Assembly: GCA_947053545.1 (NCBI GenBank)
Contig: CAMRSY010000008.1
Coordinates: 1-64,000 of the forward strand
From: an uncultured Clostridia bacterium
GTDB taxonomy: Bacteria; Bacillota; Clostridia; Christensenellales; Borkfalkiaceae
DNA length: 64,000 nt
Direction of reading: 5' to 3'
Shown here: positions 25,013 to 31,827 of the stretch, one piece after another
Position numbering within the stretch: the first letter of the stretch is position 1
Layout: every line of letters starts with the position of its first letter
The notes under the pieces: model-generated
The model's input: the letters and a program-made list of their open reading frames with translations, nothing else
Told to the model about the DNA's origin: nothing
Databases searched by the model: none
Made by a program: the position numbers and the translations under genes

Positions 25013-26143
25013 TTAAAGTTGCTTAATTTCCGTATACGCCATAACAAACGGACCGGTACCTTTAGCGTCGTTTTCAACTACGGGTTCGGAAATGTAGTAT
25101 TCGTACGAACCGTCGCGGCGGGGATTATTTTCAGGGCCTAACCCTGCAACAAGACATATACCGCCTAAATTGAGTTTGCCGTCGGTTTCCTTTAGATATT
25201 TATCGCAAATACCGTTAAAAACGTTTTCTCCGATTTTTGCAAAGCGGCCATCCAAATAACCGAGCCTTGCGCCTTTCATCATTGCGTAAGAAATCATTGC
25301 GGAACCCGACGTTTCCGCATAGTTGCCCTCTCTTCCTATTTGGTCGACAACCTGCCAGAACATATTGGTTTCGGGGTCGATATACTGTTCTAATCCTTCG
25401 ATTGTTGTTTTAAATATAACGCCCAGCTGTTCCTTCGCATCATTTGCACTTTCAGGCAGATACGAAAGCACGTCGGTCAGCGCCACGCAGTACCAGCCGA
25501 TTGAGCGCAGCCAGAAATTTTTGGAAAGCCCTGTCTGCTTGTCCGCCCAAAACGATTTTTTCGAACAGTCCCAGCCGTGATAATATAGCCGTTTGTCCCT
25601 GTCGTACATATGGTCGAACACGCTTTTAAACTGTTTTACAATTTCCGAAAAATCGCCGCCGCCTATTTCCGCAACATATCTGGTATAAAATACTTCCGAC
25701 ATATACATACCGTCAAGCCAAACCTGGTCGGGATATATTGCCTTATGCCAGAAATTTCCGTATTCGGTCCGGGGCTGCTCTTTTATCTGTCTGAATAACA
25801 GGTCGATTGCCTTTCTGTACTTTTCCTTACCGGTTTCTTTGTACAAGTCGAAAAGAATTCTGCCCTCGTTAAGATTGTCGAGGTTATACGCCTCTAATTT
25901 ATACCCTCTGACGCTTCCGTCTTCGAACACGTAATAATCGATGAAACTATCGATAAACGCAAGATATTTTTTATCGCCGCTCTGCTTATATATCGTGTAC
26001 AGCGACGTCATCATACACCCGTCGATATAATTCCAATGAGCTGGCTTGCCCAATCGTATATTTTCTATGTTCCAAATCGGCGCGTCGGGCGTCGTATCTT
26101 CAATTAATCTGTCTATATATTTATCTATTATCGAGTAATCCAT
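25013..26143 (-). CDS. GH105 unsaturated rhamnogalacturonyl/galacturonyl hydrolase
   Basis: 376 residues from ATG 26143, preceded by AGGAAG; a TTG start 18 bases earlier overlaps the Shine-Dalgarno and is rejected. Alpha/alpha-barrel family GH105 (YteR type): HWNYIDGCM, NLDNLNEGR and the catalytic aspartate in QVWLDGMYM (Asp144; YteR uses Asp143). There is no signal peptide. It hydrolyses the unsaturated uronic acid from the non-reducing end of oligosaccharides made by pectate or rhamnogalacturonan lyases, feeding 5-keto-4-deoxyuronate to KduI/KduD. It starts 10 bp after the GH28 stop; the two are co-transcribed. Confidence 0.92.
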   Translation of the reverse strand: MDYSIIDKYIDRLIEDTTPDAPIWNIENIRLGKPAHWNYIDGCMMTSLYTIYKQSGDKKYLAFIDSFIDYYVFEDGSVRGYKLEAYNLDNLNEGRILFDLYKETGKEKYRKAIDLLFRQIKEQPRTEYGNFWHKAIYPDQVWLDGMYMSEVFYTRYVAEIGGGDFSEIVKQFKSVFDHMYDRDKRLYYHGWDCSKKSFWADKQTGLSKNFWLRSIGWYCVALTDVLSYLPESANDAKEQLGVIFKTTIEGLEQYIDPETNMFWQVVDQIGREGNYAETSGSAMISYAMMKGARLGYLDGRFAKIGENVFNGICDKYLKETDGKLNLGGICLVAGLGPENNPRRDGSYEYYISEPVVENDAKGTGPFVMAYTEIKQL

Positions 26144-26153
26144 AATCTTCCTG

Positions 26154-27692
26154 TTAAACAATGGTAAGTTCGCCGCAGTTTTTCCTTATAATATTTTCAC
26201 CTTTAACGCCGTTGAAATTAACGTTTTTAAGCGTAATTTTTTCAACGTTATCTACATAAAGCCCCTCTTTACAGAAATCACGCACGTATTCCAGCATAGC
26301 GGGCTTAAACGGTTTTGCATCGTCTTTAAAATCGAAACTAACGTTTTCAAGCACTATTTCCTTTATGGGTTGCTCTACAAGTCCGTCGAAATAGGCGCAC
26401 ATACATTCACAGTCGGTACACTCTATGTCCCTAAATACAAACTTACCCATATACGGCGTGTCGTCGCCAACGGGGCGCATTTCGCGCGACCAGACGTACT
26501 CGGTATGGCCGTCGGGATCGCAAAAATAATACAGATTTATAACCAGCGGGGTTATTACGTTTACCATTTTGATATTTTCGAATACAACGCCGTCAATTAT
26601 GCAGTCTTTACCTCTGCCGCGGCGCGATTTTATGCGCAGTCCCCTGTCGGTATGTTTGAATACGCATTGGCAAACAGTAAGATTTTTTACGCCGCCGGAA
26701 ATTTCGCTGCCCAAAACAATGGCGCCGTGCCCGTCCTGAAACAGGTCGTTACGTATCGTATGGCGGTTTGCCGGCGTCTTGTATTTTGAACCCATGTAAA
26801 GCTTACCCGACTTTAATGCCACGCAGTCGTCGCCTACCGAGAAAACGCAGCCGATTATTTCAACTTTATCGCAACTTTCGGGGTCCAGCCCGTCGGTATT
26901 CGGTCCGGTATATGGATTCTGCACTCTTATATCGTAAAAACCGAGATTTTGCGAAAAGAAAGGGTGTAAATTCCAAGCAGCCGAATTTTTACAGGTAACG
27001 CCGTGGAACACTACGTTTTCGCACTTGTTTAAAGTTACAAGACGGGGGCGGGCAACCGCTCTGCCCTTTGGTCTTGCCCACCAGGTGGACTTATCGGCAT
27101 TGCCGTTAATTGTGCCTTCACCCACGATTTTAATATTTTTTTGCTTATATGCAGACACGAAAGACTGATGGCAGGGATAAGGATTGCCCTCCCATGTGGC
27201 AAGTATGTCTTCGTTATCCCCCTCTTCCAATTTGCCGGGAACATAAGGATAATGCTCTTCAACAATATCCCCCAAAAGCTCGCCACCCTTCTGAATTTCG
27301 AGAGTGATATCCGATTTCAGAACTATAGGACGCGTATAATAGCTGCCTTCGGGGATGATTATCCTGCCGCCTTTAGGACAGCTGTCTATCGCCATCTGAA
27401 TAAAGTATGTATCTTCCGTAACGCCGTCGCCTTTTGCCCCAAGCTCCTTAACGTTTACCGTTCCGCTTTCCTTGTCGGTACGGAATTTCAACGAATAGCC
27501 GTCAAGCGTTGTAGCCACCGTATATTCGGTGTCCGGTAAAAGCCCGAACAGCGAAAAAACGTTTGCATCCCTTTGCCCGCCGTATGTTTCGCCGTTTAAA
27601 ACAACCGAATATTTTTCGGGGGAATAATAAGGATTTTTATTCTGTAATTCAAAACACGCCGTAGTGCTTGAAACAAACAACAATTTAAACAT
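26154..27692 (-). CDS. GH28 polygalacturonase (exo-type, cytoplasmic)
   Basis: 512 residues from ATG 27692 (GGAG 10 bases upstream). An N-terminal fibronectin-III-like domain (about 1-75) precedes the beta-helix. All GH28 signatures are present: NTDG with Asp about 267, GDDC with Asp about 288 and 289, GHGAIVLGSE with His about 322, and RIK at about 353-355. There is no export signal, which fits an exo-polygalacturonosidase trimming imported oligogalacturonides to galacturonate. N-terminal FN3 plus GH28 is typical of exo-acting bacterial members. Lies between a membrane protein gene (24 bp upstream) and GH105. Confidence 0.93.
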   Translation of the reverse strand: MFKLLFVSSTTACFELQNKNPYYSPEKYSVVLNGETYGGQRDANVFSLFGLLPDTEYTVATTLDGYSLKFRTDKESGTVNVKELGAKGDGVTEDTYFIQMAIDSCPKGGRIIIPEGSYYTRPIVLKSDITLEIQKGGELLGDIVEEHYPYVPGKLEEGDNEDILATWEGNPYPCHQSFVSAYKQKNIKIVGEGTINGNADKSTWWARPKGRAVARPRLVTLNKCENVVFHGVTCKNSAAWNLHPFFSQNLGFYDIRVQNPYTGPNTDGLDPESCDKVEIIGCVFSVGDDCVALKSGKLYMGSKYKTPANRHTIRNDLFQDGHGAIVLGSEISGGVKNLTVCQCVFKHTDRGLRIKSRRGRGKDCIIDGVVFENIKMVNVITPLVINLYYFCDPDGHTEYVWSREMRPVGDDTPYMGKFVFRDIECTDCECMCAYFDGLVEQPIKEIVLENVSFDFKDDAKPFKPAMLEYVRDFCKEGLYVDNVEKITLKNVNFNGVKGENIIRKNCGELTIV

Positions 27693-27715
27693 CCGCAACT
27701 TTCTCCTATTTTAAA

Positions 27716-28414
27716 TTAAACGTTCTCCGATTTGTCACGCTTTTTGCGTTTAACCAAATACACTATTAAATCTTTAATTCCGATAAAAAACATATCGACT
27801 ATGGTAGTCAGCACGCCGAACAGAAGCGGTTCTACGCCAACATAATAATTCATTTCGGTACCGGCAATTGCATTGCACATAAGGTTAATGCCGAGATAGC
27901 AGTAATTTACTAAAAATAAAATTGCTACATAGTAGATTATATTAACAAAAAAAGTCCAATATTTTTTAAACGGAAAAGGCAGCATAATATATTTATCAAA
28001 CTCCCTTCTATCCGATTGCATATATCCGAAGCAGGGATTGACAAGCACATCTACAATTACGCCCAAAACAACGCCGGTGACGATAATAGCGTCAAAATCC
28101 TGCAAACCGGTACCCATCATAATGAAATAACAAACCGCGCCGGCAAACCAAAACTTTATAAAAATTGCTTTAAGCCAAGCAGGCACGCGCGAAAGCTTGT
28201 CAACTTTATACGGGTCAAATTCCTTTTCGTGTTTTTTTGATTTTTTCTCCTCTTCCCCGGTACAATCAGAGATTTTCATCGATATCTGTTCCCGTTCTTC
28301 AGAAGGTTTATCTCCTTTCAAGGCGGCAACAAGCTCGTCGACTTTATCGACTTTCAAATCATAATAATTTTCAATAGTCGATTCTTTATCGTTTTTCTTT
28401 TTCTTTTTTGACAT
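27716..28414 (-). CDS. 4-TM membrane protein of unknown function (importer-operon protein D)
   Basis: 232 residues. A charged, Lys/Glu-rich cytoplasmic N-terminus (about 80 residues, opening MSKKKKKNDK) is followed by four hydrophobic helices: around IFIKFWFAGAVCYFIMM, IVTGVVLGVIVDVLV, FFVNIIYYVAILFLVNY and FGVLTTIVDMFFIGI; a basic C-terminus follows. No family recognised. AAGGGAT precedes the ATG. A rho-independent-looking hairpin (28431-28458) lies directly upstream, and no promoter is seen between it and the start, so expression would depend on read-through from the importer genes. It leads into GH28-GH105. Confidence 0.72.
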   Translation of the reverse strand: MSKKKKKNDKESTIENYYDLKVDKVDELVAALKGDKPSEEREQISMKISDCTGEEEKKSKKHEKEFDPYKVDKLSRVPAWLKAIFIKFWFAGAVCYFIMMGTGLQDFDAIIVTGVVLGVIVDVLVNPCFGYMQSDRREFDKYIMLPFPFKKYWTFFVNIIYYVAILFLVNYCYLGINLMCNAIAGTEMNYYVGVEPLLFGVLTTIVDMFFIGIKDLIVYLVKRKKRDKSENV

Positions 28415-28424
28415 TATATCCCTT

Positions 28425-28458
28425 AAAAAATAATCGACAAAACAAAGTTTGTCGATTA
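28425..28458 (-). terminator. Intra-operon terminator or attenuator
   Basis: TAATCGACAAA/TTTGTCGATTA over a 5-6-base loop, followed on the minus strand by TTTTTT. It separates membrane protein genes C and D and would lower transcription of D, GH28 and GH105. Confidence 0.75.
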
Positions 28459-28483
28459 CTGTAAAATCTGAGTAAAAATTGAT

Positions 28484-29143
28484 TTATACTTCGGCACTCG
28501 TATCAATTTCGCCAGAGAAATCGTTACTTGAAACAACTTTCTTAGTATTTATCTTGTTAATTGCTCTCTTATAAACTGGCAATAATGCAAATGCCAAAAC
28601 GCACACACCGACGAGAACTATATGGCATATAAGCGATGTCTGCGACTCATTATAGAAAGCCATTGTCCCTACGCTGTGTTCCTTAAAGAAATTTTGCATA
28701 TTTACCAGAAAAACAATATCCATAGCAATTATAAGTGCAAAAACCACAAATACCGCAACTATGAAAGGAATAACCGGTTTTTTATTTTTCGGGAATGCAT
28801 TAAGAAACAACGGCAAAACAAGTATAGACGACAATGTTGATACAAACATACAAACGCCTAAAGAAGGTATACCGCTATTTACCTGAATCAGTTGCGAAAA
28901 CGTACCTATCATGCAAAGGAAAACAAATGAAGTTACAAGCGTTAAAAAGAACGGTATAATTTGCGTTTTACGCTTAAGCTTAACAATAAATTTTCTAAAC
29001 CACTCTTTTAAATTGGCAATAAATTTCCCGCCTTTTTTAGGTTTTTCCGTAACGACAGAATCGTCCGATACCGTCAGTTCAACACTTTCGGTTTCAGGCA
29101 CTATTGTTTCATTAGAGTTGTCAACAATTTGGTTGTCTGCCAT
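28484..29143 (-). CDS. 4-TM membrane protein of unknown function (importer-operon protein C)
   Basis: 219 residues from ATG 29143 behind GGGAGG; the longer reading into the ATPase gene has no ribosome site. An acidic Thr/Ser-rich N-terminus is followed by a strongly basic stretch (KEWFRKFIVKLKRK) and four TM helices at about 33-55, 62-85, 93-118 and 140-160, with an outside loop of about 23 residues between TM3 and TM4 and a polar tail. Same layout as proteins A and B of this operon. No known family recognised. Starts 17 bp after the ATPase stop. Confidence 0.72.
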   Translation of the reverse strand: MADNQIVDNSNETIVPETESVELTVSDDSVVTEKPKKGGKFIANLKEWFRKFIVKLKRKTQIIPFFLTLVTSFVFLCMIGTFSQLIQVNSGIPSLGVCMFVSTLSSILVLPLFLNAFPKNKKPVIPFIVAVFVVFALIIAMDIVFLVNMQNFFKEHSVGTMAFYNESQTSLICHIVLVGVCVLAFALLPVYKRAINKINTKKVVSSNDFSGEIDTSAEV

Positions 29144-29159
29144 AATATGCCTCCCTTTA

Positions 29160-30263
29160 CTATATTGCCTTACCGTACTCAACGACAATCTGTTCGCCTT
29201 TTTCATTGGTGCCCATAACCGGTTGCTCAAAGAAATGAATCTTGTCGGGCATAAAACCTATTTTAATTTCATCGCCCACTTTATAGTTGCACCACTCTGC
29301 AAATTTACAAACAATATTCTTATGTCCGATTTTGCCGTGAACCAAAGTATTCATCCCTAAATTCTCATTGTTGGTTATATGCAAGTTAATATCCCCGCCG
29401 CAAACAACGTTTTCAGGACGAACTCCCAACACAACATTTTTGCCTTCGTACTCACTTAACCTCGAAGCAATTTCGCCGCTAAGTTTATACTCAAATAAAT
29501 CGCACACAAACTTTCCGCTTTCAATCTTGCCGTCAAACATATTCATAGGAGGAAGACCTATAAATGTAGCGACAAATGTATTGGCGGGTTTATCATAAAG
29601 CTCTATAGGTTTACCGATTTGCTGAACGTGACCCATAGACATACAAACTATTCTGTCTGCAAGGGTAAGCGCCTCGGTTTGGTCGTGTGTTACATACATC
29701 ATTGTAGCGTTAAGCTTTTTATGTAACAAAATAAGCTCGCGCCTCATAGAACCGCGCAATTTTGCGTCAAGATTTGACAACGGCTCGTCGAATAAAAACA
29801 ACTTGGGATTTCGTACAATCGCACGACCTATAGCTACACGCTGACGCTGCCCGCCCGAAAGCTGTTTAGGCTTTTTATTTAGCTGAGTTTTTAAATCCAA
29901 AATCTCAGCGGCGGCCATAACTTTACGGTGAATAACAAGCTTGTCTTCTTTACGCAACGTAAGCGAAAACGCCATATTTTCGTAAATAGTCATATGACCG
30001 TAGAGCGCATAGTTTTGGAAAACCATTGCAATGTCTCTGTCCTTAGGCGGAAGCTTGGTACAATCCTTATTGTCAATTACAAGTTTGCCGGCAGTAATAT
30101 CTTCAAGCCCCGCAACCATTCTAAGTGTAGTAGACTTGCCGCAACCGGAAGGACCTACCAATACAATAAACTCACCGTCAGCTATATCAAGATTAAAATC
30201 CCAAACAGCTTGAACCCCGCCGTCATATATTTTGTCAAGATGATTTATATGTACTTCAGGCAT
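29160..30263 (-). CDS. Sugar ABC transporter ATP-binding protein, UgpC/MsmK type
   Basis: 367 residues. Walker A GPSGCGKST (about 37-45), Q-loop FQNYALYGHMT, signature LSGGQRQR, Walker B LFLFDEPLSNLD and switch HD in YVTHDQTEA, followed by a C-terminal TOBE/OB regulatory domain (about 235-367; VLGVRPEN). This is the MalK/UgpC/MsmK class that energises carbohydrate importers. The ATG overlaps the stop of membrane protein B by one base (TAATG), so translation is coupled. It should serve the permease pair at 34556-36583. A paralogue is at 43963. Confidence 0.95.
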   Translation of the reverse strand: MPEVHINHLDKIYDGGVQAVWDFNLDIADGEFIVLVGPSGCGKSTTLRMVAGLEDITAGKLVIDNKDCTKLPPKDRDIAMVFQNYALYGHMTIYENMAFSLTLRKEDKLVIHRKVMAAAEILDLKTQLNKKPKQLSGGQRQRVAIGRAIVRNPKLFLFDEPLSNLDAKLRGSMRRELILLHKKLNATMMYVTHDQTEALTLADRIVCMSMGHVQQIGKPIELYDKPANTFVATFIGLPPMNMFDGKIESGKFVCDLFEYKLSGEIASRLSEYEGKNVVLGVRPENVVCGGDINLHITNNENLGMNTLVHGKIGHKNIVCKFAEWCNYKVGDEIKIGFMPDKIHFFEQPVMGTNEKGEQIVVEYGKAI

Positions 30264-30940
30264 TATTTTTCCTCCTCTTCCGAAGCGGAACCGTCATCCG
30301 TTATTTGTGCAACCGTTTCAGCATCGTCTATATTTTGCGATTGAACTTGAATGTTGCTATTAACCGCCGCAACGGCTTTATCGTCAGCATCCATTTGCAT
30401 CATAACATCTTCAACTACCATTTCACCGTTATCAATTTTTTTCCGGAATTTTTCCAGCCTGATACAGTTGATATAGCCGATAACAGCTGCAGCTATTAAG
30501 CATGCTGCGCTTGCAGCCAGCCAAATGACAAGTATTGCATAACTTGCGCCGGAAGATAAGTCAACACCGAAATAACGAATTTCAAGCGCATGAACATCCG
30601 ATGCCGCAAGTCCGCTGTCGTGTTTCAACGCCTCGAACGGAAGCCCGAACATCCTTATAATCTGCATAACTGCGAGAACCAAAAGAACAATGGCATAATT
30701 CTTTTTATAAGCCTTGATACCTTCCGACGACAGGAAAGTGACCAATAAAAGTAACAACGTCAACATAACCGAAATGCCTATTTTCCACATACTGAAGAAA
30801 GGCGTTTTATAACCATACAATAAGCAGAAATACAAGCAACTGAACACGATACCCAAAAGCGCAAGGCTTGCAGGCAGCTTGTTGGTCTTGTAACGCATTA
30901 TATCCAAACTTAAAATTTCCTGATTAGGAGTCTTTTTCAT
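30263..30940 (-). CDS. 4-TM membrane protein of unknown function (importer-operon protein B)
   Basis: 225 residues. TM helices at about 23-43, 50-71, 81-98 and 133-158; an outside loop of about 34 residues lies between TM3 and TM4, and a long acidic cytoplasmic tail rich in Asp, Glu and Gln ends EEEEK. Stop-start overlap with the ATPase downstream; a gap of 1 bp from protein A upstream. The layout (three TMs, outside loop, TM4, acidic tail) matches protein A, although the sequences share little. No known family recognised. An accessory transporter subunit or a sensor is possible (inference). Confidence 0.75.
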   Translation of the reverse strand: MKKTPNQEILSLDIMRYKTNKLPASLALLGIVFSCLYFCLLYGYKTPFFSMWKIGISVMLTLLLLLVTFLSSEGIKAYKKNYAIVLLVLAVMQIIRMFGLPFEALKHDSGLAASDVHALEIRYFGVDLSSGASYAILVIWLAASAACLIAAAVIGYINCIRLEKFRKKIDNGEMVVEDVMMQMDADDKAVAAVNSNIQVQSQNIDDAETVAQITDDGSASEEEEK

Positions 30941-30941
30941 T

Positions 30942-31721
30942 TTATTCCTCCTCCTTTACAGGGTTTTCCACGAAATCTTCCGTTACGGCATTTGCAACAG
31001 TTTCGCTAGCTTCTGCCGCTACGACATTTTCCGTTACAGGTGCTGTTGTTGCAAGCAGTTTCTTTTCGCCTTTTATAAGAAGGAATTTCCAAACAGTGCA
31101 AAGAGTAACGCAAACAATATCTGCAATAATTATAACAAACAGAACAAATCCCAAGATAAAGTTATACGTCTGATTGGGATCAAGCACATAATCCGGATAG
31201 AACCTGGACTGATCTGCATAGTTAGTGGCAAGTATCAAAGTTTCGTAACCTTCAACTTTGTCTTCACCGGTAATAGGGTCTTTAACAATAATTTCAACAA
31301 CCCTTGTTATCTTTTCGCCTTCGCCGCTTTTCCAAAGAATGTCGTTTTGATAAAGATTCATCAGGGTAGCTACCATAATGACCAGATAAACAGCAACGAC
31401 TAAAGCGAATACTACAAAAACAGCAATCGCAATGTAATTTGTTATATAATATTTTCTACGAGAATTGCATGCCATAAGGTACATGGCGGCAACTAACACC
31501 ACCATAACTACACCGAACGCAACCAAAGTAGAAACAAAACTTTGCGAGGTTGAAACAAATTTTGAACAATGTATATAATCCTGACCGTTTGTCGTATCGA
31601 TAAAACGATAGACATTAGCAAGACCGCCCGTCATAAAAATCAGCGCAAAAACGAATACCAACGCCGACACAACGAGTGAAATAAGCATAAGGATTTTTTG
31701 AACTCTCATTTGAGTTTTCAT
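30942..31721 (-). CDS. 4-TM membrane protein of unknown function (importer-operon protein A)
   Basis: 259 residues. TM helices at about 9-31, 63-85, 95-117 and 187-212; an outside loop of about 68 residues between TM3 and TM4 (contains ITRVVEIIVKDP), and an acidic Val/Ala/Glu tail ending NPVKEEE. GGGAG lies about 6 bases before the ATG. It follows the binding protein across a long stem-loop (31742-31788) and is nearly fused in arrangement to protein B. No known family recognised; operon position suggests work with the importer. Confidence 0.75.
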   Translation of the reverse strand: MKTQMRVQKILMLISLVVSALVFVFALIFMTGGLANVYRFIDTTNGQDYIHCSKFVSTSQSFVSTLVAFGVVMVVLVAAMYLMACNSRRKYYITNYIAIAVFVVFALVVAVYLVIMVATLMNLYQNDILWKSGEGEKITRVVEIIVKDPITGEDKVEGYETLILATNYADQSRFYPDYVLDPNQTYNFILGFVLFVIIIADIVCVTLCTVWKFLLIKGEKKLLATTAPVTENVVAAEASETVANAVTEDFVENPVKEEE

Positions 31722-31741
31722 TTCAAATCTCCCTTGTACAA

Positions 31742-31788
31742 TTTACCTAGTCGGGTGCCCGCCCTTAAACGGGCACCCTTAGGTAAAT
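31742..31788 (-). repeat. Long intra-operon stem-loop after the binding-protein gene
   Basis: TTTACCTA...GGGTGCCCG pairs with CGGGCACCC...TAGGTAAA, giving a two-part stem of 17 bp with a small asymmetry. No T run follows on the minus strand. Such stems after binding-protein genes typically protect the upstream mRNA and allow higher expression of the binding protein. Confidence 0.7.
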
Positions 31789-31827
31789 ATCAATTAAATA
31801 TCAATTAGTTTAATAACGCCCAGGCGA

